Positions 15,243-25,365 are shown, counted from the first letter of the stretch. The stretch: 64,000 bases of DNA from Niallia endozanthoxylica (GCF_008710145.1 NZ_VYKL01000010.1:186001-250000); one strand, 5' to 3'. A program made the numbers and translations. Notes: generated by a model from the sequence alone, not told the origin.

Positions 15243-16157
15243 ATGGCTAGAGTTATGCGTATCGGCCGTGTCGAGCTAAAAGTACTAGATCTAGAAAAAT
15301 CAGTAGATTATTATACGAATGTGATAGGCTTGGAAGAAACAGGACGTATGGGAAATAGTGTTTACTTAAAAGCGTGGGACGAATATGATCATCATAGCGT
15401 GATTTTAACAAAGTCAAATTCTGCTGGACTGGCTCATATCGCTTTTAAAGTGGAAACATTAGACGACTTGGCATACTACGAAAGAAAAGTAGAAGAGTTC
15501 GGCTGTACAACCACTCGTATGTCTAAAGGTACAAGATTAGCTGAAGGGGAAGCCGTTCATTTTATTCTGCCGACAGGCCATCATTGCGAACTATATCATG
15601 AAATCAATATATTAGGGACTGCTGTAGGCAACTTAAATCCGCACCCATGGCCATTAGGCAAAAAGGGGATTGCACCGCATCGTTTTGATCATTGCCTATT
15701 AACGGGTGATGATTTGAAAACAGTTACAAGATTTTTCATTGAAGCTCTTGACTTCAGACAAAGTGAAAGAATTACAACAGTAGATGGTGAAGAATTATTA
15801 GGAAGCTTCCTATTTACAACGAATAAAGCACATGATTTAGCCTTTGTTAAAGGTCCTGACGCCAAGCTTCACCATGCAGCATTCCATGTCGATTCCTTAC
15901 ACGATGTGTTTAAAGCAGCAGATCTACTATCGATGTATGAAGTTCCGTTTGATGTTACGCCGACACGTCATGGAATTACAAGAGGGGAAACGATTTATTT
16001 CTTTGACCCATCAGGAAATCGAAATGAAGCTTTTGCGGGTGGATACATTGCTTACCCAGATATGCCGACCATTACGTGGACGGAAGATAAAATTGGACAA
16101 GGTATTTTCTACCACCGTAGAGAATTATCTGAATCCTTTATGAAAGCGTTAACTTAA
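15243..16157 (+). CDS. dmpB: Catechol 2,3-dioxygenase (extradiol, meta cleavage)
   Basis: A 304-residue two-module vicinal-oxygen-chelate enzyme. The ATG at 15243 is used because AGGAGG lies just before it; an in-frame ATG at 15225 precedes that site. The Fe(II) ligands are His150 (RFDHC), His211 (KLHHAAFH) and Glu262 (NRNEAF), aligning with H153, H214 and E265 of XylE. The motif FDPSGNRNE and the terminal IFYHRREL are typical of class I.2.A enzymes. It opens catechol with O2 to 2-hydroxymuconate semialdehyde, the step after phenol hydroxylation. No semialdehyde dehydrogenase, hydrolase or tautomerase gene is present in the window, so the lower meta pathway must be encoded elsewhere. Confidence 0.95.
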   Translation: MARVMRIGRVELKVLDLEKSVDYYTNVIGLEETGRMGNSVYLKAWDEYDHHSVILTKSNSAGLAHIAFKVETLDDLAYYERKVEEFGCTTTRMSKGTRLAEGEAVHFILPTGHHCELYHEINILGTAVGNLNPHPWPLGKKGIAPHRFDHCLLTGDDLKTVTRFFIEALDFRQSERITTVDGEELLGSFLFTTNKAHDLAFVKGPDAKLHHAAFHVDSLHDVFKAADLLSMYEVPFDVTPTRHGITRGETIYFFDPSGNRNEAFAGGYIAYPDMPTITWTEDKIGQGIFYHRRELSESFMKALT

Positions 16158-16201
16158 TCTAAGTTTATTTTATAAAAAATGAGTTAGAAGGAGAGAACCA
16201 A

Positions 16202-16525
16202 ATGGTTAAGGTGACTCTTAAAGCTAGAGGCCAGCAATTTGAGTATTCCTGTACACCGGACGTCACGCCATTAAGAGCTGCACGTGATCAGTTTATTCCA
16301 ATTCCAACCGGTTGCATTAGAGGCGGATGCGGCATGTGTAAGGTAAAGGTGCTTGATGGTGAATACGAGCAGGATATGATTCGTTCTCACGATGCTTTGT
16401 CTGATGAAGAATTGGCAAAGGGTTTTGCATTAGCTTGTTGTATGAAAGCAAAAGGTGATCTTGATATCATTACCCTTGAAGACTATGAAAAAGTACAGCA
16501 GGAAGATATCAGCGGAAGAAACTAG
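16202..16525 (+). CDS. dmpQ: Plant-type 2Fe-2S ferredoxin, XylT/DmpQ-like
   Basis: A 107-residue ferredoxin with Cys38-x4-Cys43-x2-Cys46 and a distal Cys79/Cys80 pair (TGCIRGGCGMCKVKV, ALACCMKA). XylT/DmpQ proteins re-reduce the active-site iron of catechol 2,3-dioxygenase after inactivation by oxygen or substituted catechols. In Pseudomonas the gene lies before the dioxygenase; here it follows it by 44 bases. Start at 16202 after GAAGGAGAGAACCAA. It is the last gene of the cluster; a terminator hairpin follows at 16541-16587. Confidence 0.88.
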   Translation: MVKVTLKARGQQFEYSCTPDVTPLRAARDQFIPIPTGCIRGGCGMCKVKVLDGEYEQDMIRSHDALSDEELAKGFALACCMKAKGDLDIITLEDYEKVQQEDISGRN

Positions 16526-16540
16526 TAGAATAGTAGAACA

Positions 16541-16587
16541 TGCATCCCATCTTCTCTTTTGAAGTTGGGATGCATTCGTTATTTTTT
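16541..16587 (+). terminator. Terminator of the phenol degradation operon
   Basis: TGCATCCCATCTTC pairs with GAAGTTGGGATGCA, followed by TTCGTTATTTTTTG, 15 bases after the ferredoxin stop. Confidence 0.8.
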
Positions 16588-16670
16588 GTCATTTTTGATA
16601 AAATATTATTAGCATACGATGTAAAGTGATTATTTTATTACTAGATTGATTAAATACCATAAAACATTCT

Positions 16671-18548
16671 TTGGCGGTGAGGGCATTGTTAAATGGAGAA
16701 ATGGATATATACAATACTAGTAACCAGACGATGATAAAAATTCCCAGCTCGGCATTTGGAGCGCTGCGGCGAGAGTTGATAGATATGCTTGGCTTTAAAC
16801 GATCAAAGGGTTTCCTACTTCGCTATGGATGGAATTGCGGGGTTACCGATTGTAAGCAGATGATGGAAGTCAAGCCGGAATGTAAAAGGGATATTTTAAT
16901 GGCAGGACCTACGATGCATACGGCCAATGGTCATGTTGAAGTCGAGCCGACTGTTTGTGAAGTAGACTTTGATAAAGGGAGTTTATATTTTGAAGGGATT
17001 TGGAGAAACTCGAATGAAGCAATAGAACATATAAAATTATTTGGATCTAGTGACGAGCCAGTATGCCATTCATTGGTAGGCTATGCAAGCGGATATCTTT
17101 CGACGATTATTGGAAAACAAGTGCTTGCTAAAGAAACTCAATGCATTGCAATGGGAGATGACCATTGTCATTGGGTTTGCCAAACGATGGACAGATGGAA
17201 TGGAGATCCTGAGGTTGAGAAAGAACGCCAGTTTTATGAAGCAGACCGAATCAGCGCTGAGCTGGAGGAAACCTATGAGAAGCTTAGGCTTGAAAGAGAT
17301 AATTTAAGTAAGACCTATGAAGTGCACCAAAATTTATTTAAAGAGGTCATTTTTGAAACAGGAGTTCAGCCGATTGCCGATGTATTATTTAATACGCTGA
17401 AAACTCCTGTAATAATGGAAACCCTCAATTATGAGGTCCGTGCTGCAGCAGGTATTTCTGAACAGAAGGCTAAGCAATATTCTCTTGAATTAAAGGAATG
17501 GTTCACAGAGCAAAGGAATAAAAAGGGCAAAAAAAAGCAGGAGATTCATGAAACGATATTACTAGAGCTTTCACCCGGTCATAAAAGAGTCATTACACCT
17601 ATCTTTTTCCGCAAAAAAATTCATGGTTATTGCTCCTTTATTACAGAAAAGAATCTAGTGACAGAAGTGGATAAAATGGTATTAGGTCAAGCAGCGTTGG
17701 CTTGTTCCTTACATTTGTTGAATGAGCAGACACGTTTTAATACGGAACAGACCATTAGAGGCAGTTTTCTCGACGATATTCTTAATAAACGGATTACTGC
17801 ATCTGAAATTGCCAGCTATGCCCATTATATTCATTTTGATTTAATTGCACCTTATTTTATGGTAGCGATTCAACGAAAATATGAGGAGACATCGATGAAA
17901 GAGGAAATTGAATTTAATGAGCAATTTATGAATGACCTCTTTAATTATTTTCGGAGTAAACAGGTAAAAGGGCTGTTAGGTAAGAAAGAGGGAAATGTGA
18001 TTATCTTATTTTCAGACGCTGTTCTATTTCAAAGCAATTTGGAAAAAGAAAGCTTTTGCAGTAAGTTATTAAACTATTGTTCAGATAAGTATTCTCAATA
18101 TTCATTTGCCATGGGTGTAAGTTCAAGTGTTTCATCCATTGAGGATGCCCCGCAATTATACAATGAAAGCGTTGCCTCATTAAAAGTGTCAAATTCACAG
18201 CACAACCTTGTTTATTTTGATTCATTAGGCGTTATCGGGATGCTGCTGCAAACAAATAATTTGGAAGCTCTTGAAAAGTATGCGTATAAAATGGTTGGTA
18301 ATTTCATGGAAGAGGACAAAAATAAAAGCATGGAACTACTAATCACGCTCTATTATTATCTAGAAAATGGCTCCAATGTTCATAAAACAGCACGTGCCAT
18401 GAATTTCTCTGTTAACGGTCTTCGCTATCGGCTGGGAAAAATTAATGAATTATTGCAAGTTGATATCAATACTGCTCATAATCGAAATGAAATCTATGTA
18501 GCCCTTCAATGTTTAATTGTGCTAGGAGAATTAAAACTGCCTGCCTAG
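16671..18548 (+). CDS. Aromatic-responsive regulator: XylR_N and V4R sensor fused to PucR/CdaR-type output
   Basis: A 625-residue regulator. Residues about 20-110 align with the XylR/DmpR aromatic-binding domain (SSAFGALRRELIDMLGF and RSKGFLLRYG). Residues about 125-172 are a V4R segment with EPVCHSLVGYASGY and a candidate zinc site of Cys132, Cys158, Cys166 and Cys170. A coiled-coil linker (183-220) follows, then a GAF-like region (about 225-360) and a CdaR GGDEF-like region with GVSSSVSSIEDAPQLYNES. The C-terminus is an HTH_30 helix-turn-helix (about 565-615, NGSNVHKTARAMNFSVNGLRYRLGKI). The sigma-54 AAA+ domain of true XylR/DmpR is absent (no GESGTGKE, no GAFTGA). It most likely senses phenol and activates the upstream cluster through sigma-A. 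The start is uncertain among TTG 16671, TTG 16686 and ATG 16701; none has an ideal binding site. Confidence 0.88.
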   Translation: MAVRALLNGEMDIYNTSNQTMIKIPSSAFGALRRELIDMLGFKRSKGFLLRYGWNCGVTDCKQMMEVKPECKRDILMAGPTMHTANGHVEVEPTVCEVDFDKGSLYFEGIWRNSNEAIEHIKLFGSSDEPVCHSLVGYASGYLSTIIGKQVLAKETQCIAMGDDHCHWVCQTMDRWNGDPEVEKERQFYEADRISAELEETYEKLRLERDNLSKTYEVHQNLFKEVIFETGVQPIADVLFNTLKTPVIMETLNYEVRAAAGISEQKAKQYSLELKEWFTEQRNKKGKKKQEIHETILLELSPGHKRVITPIFFRKKIHGYCSFITEKNLVTEVDKMVLGQAALACSLHLLNEQTRFNTEQTIRGSFLDDILNKRITASEIASYAHYIHFDLIAPYFMVAIQRKYEETSMKEEIEFNEQFMNDLFNYFRSKQVKGLLGKKEGNVIILFSDAVLFQSNLEKESFCSKLLNYCSDKYSQYSFAMGVSSSVSSIEDAPQLYNESVASLKVSNSQHNLVYFDSLGVIGMLLQTNNLEALEKYAYKMVGNFMEEDKNKSMELLITLYYYLENGSNVHKTARAMNFSVNGLRYRLGKINELLQVDINTAHNRNEIYVALQCLIVLGELKLPA

Positions 18549-18649
18549 GAGTAACACTAAGGTTTATAGTTCTCTTGGTCTATTTTTATAAAAAACTATT
18601 CCTATTTTCTAAATATTTCTATATAATGATGAAGAATTAAATAAAGCAT

Positions 18650-18746
18650 AACTAGGGGTGTCCAATGAGTTGGGCTGAGAGAGAAGCGCGCCGAAAGCTT
18701 CTTAACCCTCGGGACCTGATCTGGTTCATACCAGCGTGGGGAAGTT
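18650..18746 (+). ncRNA. TPP (THI-box) riboswitch
   Basis: GGGGTGTCC, GGCTGAGAGAGAAG, ACCCTCGGGACCTGATCTGG and ATACCAGCGTGGGGAAG are the conserved thi-box elements in order. The ligand is thiamin pyrophosphate, and the downstream gene is thiC. The following terminator hairpin makes it a transcriptional OFF switch. Confidence 0.97.
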
Positions 18747-18749
18747 TGA

Positions 18750-20651
<1,902 letters not shown>

Positions 20652-20670
20652 TGCAACGAATGAAGTGCAC

Positions 20671-20714
20671 GGAGAGTGTCCGAAAACTTTAACATGGGGG
20701 ACACTCTCTTACTT
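20671..20714 (+). terminator. thiC terminator
   Basis: GAGAGTGTCC and GGACACTCTC pair around an A/T-rich loop; TTACTT follows. The U run is short. Confidence 0.65.
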
Positions 20715-20728
20715 CCCAAATAGACAAC

Positions 20729-21382
20729 CTAATGTGAATGTTTTCTCTGTATTGCGGATAAACCCATGATAAGGAAAAGTAGTACAGTAAGAATTGTTAG
20801 ATATGGGGCTAAAACTATTTGTTTTCTGGTCCGAATTTTATTCCATTCCTTTTTATATTCTTTTAGATTATGTATGACTGGAACCTTAAATCGAATCAAA
20901 AAGAAAATGGTGGATAAAAAAGAGAGCATCCAGGTTAGTAAGGGTTTTTTTGTCATAAAGTAGCTTAGGAAATACATTTTTACATAAATAAGCGTGGACC
21001 AGCCAAGATGCCATCCGTTGTCAAAGAAAATCACTTTAAAGATTCTTTGTCCCAACCATTCGACTAATGTTGAGCTTACTATCCATTTACCTGTATAAAG
21101 AATTTTATTCCAAATAGAATCAGGTATAGTAGATAGATACGACAGAATCAATAGAGGATTGATAATGAATATATGTAAAGATCTAAGCACTTTAGTGCTA
21201 AGGTGTTTAATGTTTGATTTAAAGTCCCACATTAAATAATCTTTACAAAGAATATTGTATAGAAGGCTAAAAAAACTAACATACAACAGGGAAGGTATAT
21301 ATTCAGGAAGATTCCGCCATGACTTCTTTTTTATGTTCTGGATAAGAAGCCAAAGGATGAATAGTAAGTGCAATTTTCTCAC
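20729..21382 (-). CDS. Polytopic membrane protein of the CBO0543 type
   Basis: A 217-residue protein with about five hydrophobic helices. It resembles the CBO0543 group of endospore formers: a ...NPLLILSYLSTIP... helix, a SSTLVEWLGQRIFKVIFFDNGWHLGWS segment and a basic C-terminal region. The family has no assigned function. The start GTG at 21382 has only a weak AAGAAAGA ribosome site, and the N-terminus begins within a hydrophobic segment, so a few residues could be missing. It is convergent with thiC and divergent from a hydroxyacid dehydrogenase. A second, shorter relative is at 61814-62293. Confidence 0.6.
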   Translation of the reverse strand: MRKLHLLFILWLLIQNIKKKSWRNLPEYIPSLLYVSFFSLLYNILCKDYLMWDFKSNIKHLSTKVLRSLHIFIINPLLILSYLSTIPDSIWNKILYTGKWIVSSTLVEWLGQRIFKVIFFDNGWHLGWSTLIYVKMYFLSYFMTKKPLLTWMLSFLSTIFFLIRFKVPVIHNLKEYKKEWNKIRTRKQIVLAPYLTILTVLLFLIMGLSAIQRKHSH

Positions 21383-21520
21383 ATCTTTCTTTTATCGCTC
21401 TTATATATCATTGACAAAAAAAGAATATTTATGTAAGCAAGGAACCCTCATTCTTATTCGATGAAAAAAAGTGAAAGAAAAGGTATAGTTATAGTAGGAA
21501 TGATAAAAGGGGGTTTTGTG

Positions 21521-22468
21521 GTGGCAAAGAGAAAAATGGTGATAACAATGGATTTAGCACCGAACTTAATGGATCAAATAAAAAGTCATGTTCCAGACTG
21601 GGACATCATAGCAGGAAGGGATAAAGAAGTATGGGGACCGCATGTGAATGATGCGGAAGTGACGCTTGGTTATAAACTGGCGCTTGATGATTTTTCTAAA
21701 TTAAAATGGGTGCAATCTTCAAGTGCAGGGATTAACCATTTTCCGACTGAGCAATTTAAATCAAATGGAATCTTTCTGACAAGTGCAAACGGTGTCCATG
21801 CTTACCCCATTTCAGAAACGATTTTTGCTTATATGCTTGGATTAACACGAAAAATTCATACATATGTAAAAAATCAACAATCTAAAGTATGGCATCATAG
21901 TCATATGAAGCTTGAGATTCATGAGAAAACACTTGGGATTATTGGCGTCGGAGCGATTGGAACAGAAACCGCTAAAATCGCAAAAGCCTTTGGCATGAAG
22001 GTGCTGGGTGTGCGCCACTCAGGAAAGCCGGCAGAATATGTAGATGAAATGTATACGCCTGACAAGCTAGACGACTTATTGCCAAAGTGTGATTACGTTG
22101 TGGTTACATTGCCGCTGACGAATGAAACGTATCATTTGTTTACAGCCCAACAATTTAAACAAATGAAGTCTTCTGCCTTTTTTATTAATATTGGCCGAGG
22201 AAAGCTCGTGAAGGAAGAGGATTTAATTCTAGCCTTACAAGAAGGCGAAATAGCAGGTGCAGGCCTTGATGTATTTGATAAAGAACCGTTGGGTGAAGAC
22301 AGTCCTCTTTGGGAGATGGATAATGTAATCATCACGCCGCATACAGCAGGTTCAACAGAGTATTACGATAAGCGGGTTGTCGAGGATATTTTTATTCCTA
22401 ATCTGAAAGCCTACTTGGAAGGGAAAAAGCCCTATATTAATGTAGTCGATTATTCAAAAGGTTATTAA
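21521..22468 (+). CDS. D-2-hydroxyacid dehydrogenase family protein
   Basis: A 315-residue NAD(P)-dependent enzyme. GTG at 21521 is preferred because AAAAGGGGG lies about eight bases before it; the open frame reaches 21461 without a binding site. The Rossmann motif GIIGVGAIGTETAK, the catalytic Arg in FINIGRGKLV, Glu in DVFDKEPL and His in ITPHTAGS are all present. These enzymes interconvert 2-oxoacids and D-2-hydroxyacids (glyoxylate/hydroxypyruvate reductase, phosphoglycerate dehydrogenase relatives). There is no ACT domain, which argues against a biosynthetic SerA. A good hairpin terminator follows at 22484-22552. The physiological substrate cannot be named. Confidence 0.88.
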   Translation: MAKRKMVITMDLAPNLMDQIKSHVPDWDIIAGRDKEVWGPHVNDAEVTLGYKLALDDFSKLKWVQSSSAGINHFPTEQFKSNGIFLTSANGVHAYPISETIFAYMLGLTRKIHTYVKNQQSKVWHHSHMKLEIHEKTLGIIGVGAIGTETAKIAKAFGMKVLGVRHSGKPAEYVDEMYTPDKLDDLLPKCDYVVVTLPLTNETYHLFTAQQFKQMKSSAFFINIGRGKLVKEEDLILALQEGEIAGAGLDVFDKEPLGEDSPLWEMDNVIITPHTAGSTEYYDKRVVEDIFIPNLKAYLEGKKPYINVVDYSKGY

Positions 22469-22483
22469 AAAGACTGAATTTTA

Positions 22484-22552
22484 AAAAGTGTCAGTTATGT
22501 ACTGTATATCAGCTAGTTTCATAGATAGCTTATGCAGTACGCTGACACTTTT
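22484..22552 (+). terminator. Terminator after the hydroxyacid dehydrogenase
   Basis: AAAAGTGTCAG (22484-22494) and CTGACACTTTT (22542-22552) close a long stem; inner TACTG/CAGTA pairs extend it. Confidence 0.75.
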
Positions 22553-22656
22553 GCTTATTCGACAACCAAATTTCGATTGATAGCAATAGAACTGCTCCTA
22601 ACCTTTTTGTTTCTGTTAAAATAAAAAGAAAAGGAAATGAAAGCGGGGAGCAGTTT

Positions 22657-23277
22657 TTGAAGTATGTGATGTTTGATTTTGATGGAACATTGGCTGATTC
22701 AAGCGGCGTTTTTATAAATGCTTGGAATACATATGCAGATCAATATGATTATGAACCTGTCGTGAAAGAGGATCTTGTTTTAACAAGAAATTTAACCATC
22801 CAGCAAAGGGCAAAGCACTTTCGCTTTCCGATGCATAAATTACCGCTTATTTTGCCGAAGATTTATCGTTATTTTAAAGAAAATGTGAATGAAGTTAAGC
22901 TGTTTGACGGAATCAAAGACATGCTGGATGCATTGTCAGAAAAAGGCTATGAAATCACAATTCTTTCCTCTAATTCGAAAGAAAACATCGAACTATTTTT
23001 AAAACAAGAACAAATTACTACGGTCTCACAGGTTTTGACATCCAGTAAATTATTTGGCAAGGATACTGTCATTAAGAGGTTTTTAAAACAAAGGCAGCTG
23101 TCTCCTGAACAGTTAGTATATGTAGGAGATGAAGTGCGGGATATTATTGCCTGCAACAAAGTTCATGTGCCGTTCATGTGGGTCAGTTGGGGTTTGGACG
23201 GCTATGAAATGATTGAGAAGGAACAACCGAAATATGTGGTACATTCCCCAAAGGAACTGCTGAATACGTTAGGGTAG
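22657..23277 (+). CDS. HAD-family hydrolase (phosphoglycolate phosphatase-like)
   Basis: A 206-residue haloacid dehalogenase-type phosphatase with a TTG start at 22657 after GCGGGGAG. HAD motif I is DFDGTLADS near residue 6 (nucleophile and acid-base Asp), motif II is SSNS, a Lys follows in KDTVIKRF, and motif IV is VGDEVRDI. A helical cap of about 60 residues lies between motifs I and II. It acts on small phosphate esters in the cytoplasm. The gene is monocistronic and its 3' flank runs into a MITE-like sequence. Confidence 0.87.
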   Translation: MKYVMFDFDGTLADSSGVFINAWNTYADQYDYEPVVKEDLVLTRNLTIQQRAKHFRFPMHKLPLILPKIYRYFKENVNEVKLFDGIKDMLDALSEKGYEITILSSNSKENIELFLKQEQITTVSQVLTSSKLFGKDTVIKRFLKQRQLSPEQLVYVGDEVRDIIACNKVHVPFMWVSWGLDGYEMIEKEQPKYVVHSPKELLNTLG

Positions 23278-23318
23278 AGTGTAAAATCAGTTTAGTACAA
23301 GTTAGTCTATAAAGCCTA

Positions 23319-23421
23319 ACTATACAGCAACCTTTCAGCACAGCTGAAAGGCGTGAGAAATGGACATTTCTCACGGATGAGTCAAAAATCTGACTTATTA
23401 ACATAATTCGTTAACATAGCC
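23319..23421. repeat. Truncated or diverged copy of the 60.3-kb MITE
   Basis: About 100 bases align with the right half of the element at 60310-60506. They share the ATACAGC start, a CTTTCAGC/GCTGAAAG hairpin, a CGTGAGAAATG/CATTTCTCACG hairpin, ATGAGTCAAAAATC and the end TTAACATAGCC. The left terminus and the 66-base palindrome are not found. It ends 12 bases before the ribosome binding site of the next gene. Confidence 0.7.
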
Positions 23422-23444
23422 AACTAAAAAACGAGGTGAGGACT

Positions 23445-24518
23445 ATGCTTTCTACTGAAGTAACAAAGAGATTGAAAATAAAATATCCTATTATTCAAGC
23501 TCCAATGGCTGGAGGAATAACAACCTCCCAGTTAGTAGCAGCAGTATCAAACAGCGGGGGGCTCGGAATGATTGGAGCGGGTTATCTGACACCTGCTCAA
23601 TTACGGGAACAAATTCGGGAAGTGAAGGAGTTAACCTTAAACCATTTTGGCGTAAATGTATTTGTTCCAGGAGAATTTACCATTTCCCAGAATGGGATCG
23701 ATTTTGCTAACGAAAAATTACAGTCTATAAAAAATCATCTAAACATAGCAGATGATAGTTTTCAACTTCCTGATGCTCGAAAACTAATGGAAACGTTTCA
23801 TGAACATATGGAGATAGTAATAGAAGAAAAAGTCCCTGTTTGTTCCTTTACATTTGGAATCCCGTCGAAGGAAGTAATAAGCAGATTAAAAGAACATCAG
23901 ATGATTTTAATTGGAACAGCTACAACCGTAAGAGAAGCCTTGGAAAATCAAGAAAATGGAATGGATATGGTAGTGGTTCAAGGCAGTGAGGCAGGCGGTC
24001 ATCGCGGCAATTTCAGTAATAGTCATCAAGAGAGCTTGATCGGTTTAATGTCCCTTATTCCACAGGCTGTTGATTGTGTTCGAATTCCAGTGATTGCTGC
24101 CGGTGGAATAATGGATGGAAGAGGAGTGATGGCAGCGATTTGTTTAGGAGCAAAGGCTGTACAAATGGGAACGGCCTTTTTAACGTGTCAAGAAAGCGGT
24201 GCACATAGGCTGCATAAGGAAGCTATTCTTCAATCCGACGAAGACCAGGTCATTTTAACTCGGGCCTTCTCAGGCAAATGGGCGAGAGGCATTAACAACC
24301 AATTTATTTCAACCATGCATGAGAATGAAGCCTCATTTCCAGCATTTCCTGTTCAAAATACATTAACTCAATCGATTCGAAAAACAGCTGCCGCTCAAAA
24401 TAATCCAGATTATATGTCACTATGGTCAGGTCAAAGTCCTAGATTAGCAAAAAGTTTAACTGCTGAGGAACTAATCCAAGACATCATGTTACAGGTGAAA
24501 AACATCATTTTTGATTAA
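23445..24518 (+). CDS. Nitronate monooxygenase family protein (2-nitropropane dioxygenase type)
   Basis: A 357-residue FMN TIM barrel. ATG 23445 follows GAGGTGAGG; the GTG at 23436 sits in the binding site. Motifs are the N-terminal IKYPIIQAPMAGGITTSQLVAAVSN (flavin phosphate region), VVQGSEAGGHRG with the catalytic-type His, and IPVIAAGGIMDGRG with GAKAVQMGTAFLTC. Such enzymes oxidise propionate-3-nitronate and other alkyl nitronates, detoxifying them. Some FabK-like relatives are enoyl-ACP reductases, but the absence of neighbouring fatty-acid genes favours a nitronate enzyme. It immediately follows a MITE remnant that may have replaced its promoter region. Confidence 0.85.
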   Translation: MLSTEVTKRLKIKYPIIQAPMAGGITTSQLVAAVSNSGGLGMIGAGYLTPAQLREQIREVKELTLNHFGVNVFVPGEFTISQNGIDFANEKLQSIKNHLNIADDSFQLPDARKLMETFHEHMEIVIEEKVPVCSFTFGIPSKEVISRLKEHQMILIGTATTVREALENQENGMDMVVVQGSEAGGHRGNFSNSHQESLIGLMSLIPQAVDCVRIPVIAAGGIMDGRGVMAAICLGAKAVQMGTAFLTCQESGAHRLHKEAILQSDEDQVILTRAFSGKWARGINNQFISTMHENEASFPAFPVQNTLTQSIRKTAAAQNNPDYMSLWSGQSPRLAKSLTAEELIQDIMLQVKNIIFD

Positions 24519-24528
24519 AATAACACAA

Positions 24529-24587
24529 AAAGCAAATGGATGGTTCTCCTACTTCCATAAAAGCAGGAGAACCATCCATTTGCTTTA
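24529..24587. terminator. Long palindrome between convergent genes; GGAYGGWTCTCCT repeat family
   Basis: AAAGCAAATGGATGGTTCTC and its complement form a stem of about 26 pairs with a loop of about six. It ends in TTTATTTTT on plus and has TTTT on minus, so it can terminate both convergent transcripts. The core is shared with 5284-5333. Confidence 0.75.
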
Positions 24588-24591
24588 TTTT

Positions 24592-25365
24592 TCAAGATTC
24601 ATCCTGTATGACTATTCCTTCTAATCTTTCCAAAAGTTTATATGGACGAACGGTAAATGATTCATACGGTATGGAATTCCCTTTCATTGCATCAAGTACT
24701 CTTGGAAGAAACTTTCCACGTGTAATATATTGATGAACATTCAATTCATCGAGTTTCACAAACCGAACATCCTTTGTTTCATTAGATGTCATTACATCTC
24801 CGCCAATCCTTTTTCCGTGAAATACGATTGATAGTGTACTTCCATTTGAATAAACACCTGTTACTCCAAATAGCTTAACATTTATTCCAGTCTCTTCAAA
24901 GATTTCCCTGCATAGTGCTGCATCTAATGTTTCTCCGTCATCAACCCCGCCACCGGGAAGTTCCCATGTATCTGATCTCCAATAGGTTTGAACGAGCAAG
25001 GCTTCTCCATTTTCATTTGTAATATACCCGCTTACTGTCACGGTTTGCTTGGGTGAGTGATACACTCCTGTTGAAGTTAAAAATTCTTGACGATAATCTA
25101 AGAAGAGCTTACCTAATTTTAAAAGCTGTGCTTGTGCTTGCTTATGCAGTTTATCTTTTTTGACTCTCTCTTCAATTTTTAAATACTCATCATAGCTTGG
25201 ATAGTTCCACATGGTCACAATCTCATTTTCTTCCTCTGTTATCCAGCGTCCAATCAATGTCGCTCCATTTTTTAACTGAATTGGCATAACGTATTCATGA
25301 AAGAATTGATTGATTTCGATGATTTTTTCGGGGGAAATTCTGTGAACTTCTCTTCTACAGAACAT
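24592..25365 (-). CDS. NIPSNAP-NUDIX fusion hydrolase
   Basis: A 257-residue two-domain protein. Residues 1 to about 100 (REVHRISPEKIIEINQFFHEYVMPIQ through DEYLKIEERVKKD) look like a NIPSNAP/dimeric alpha-beta barrel domain. Residues about 108-235 form a NUDIX domain with the box GGGVDDGETLDAALCREIFEETGI, matching GX5EX7REUXEEXGU. NUDIX enzymes hydrolyse nucleoside diphosphates linked to another group; the strand WRSDTWELPGG is the usual lead-in. The start at 25365 follows AAAGAGAGGATTATC. It is monocistronic. The fusion probably sets substrate or dimer choice, but the substrate is unknown. Confidence 0.85.
   Translation of the reverse strand: MFCRREVHRISPEKIIEINQFFHEYVMPIQLKNGATLIGRWITEEENEIVTMWNYPSYDEYLKIEERVKKDKLHKQAQAQLLKLGKLFLDYRQEFLTSTGVYHSPKQTVTVSGYITNENGEALLVQTYWRSDTWELPGGGVDDGETLDAALCREIFEETGINVKLFGVTGVYSNGSTLSIVFHGKRIGGDVMTSNETKDVRFVKLDELNVHQYITRGKFLPRVLDAMKGNSIPYESFTVRPYKLLERLEGIVIQDES

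Noticed and set aside
20729..22468. Operon of the CBO0543-type gene with the hydroxyacid dehydrogenase
   Set aside because: They are divergent, on opposite strands.
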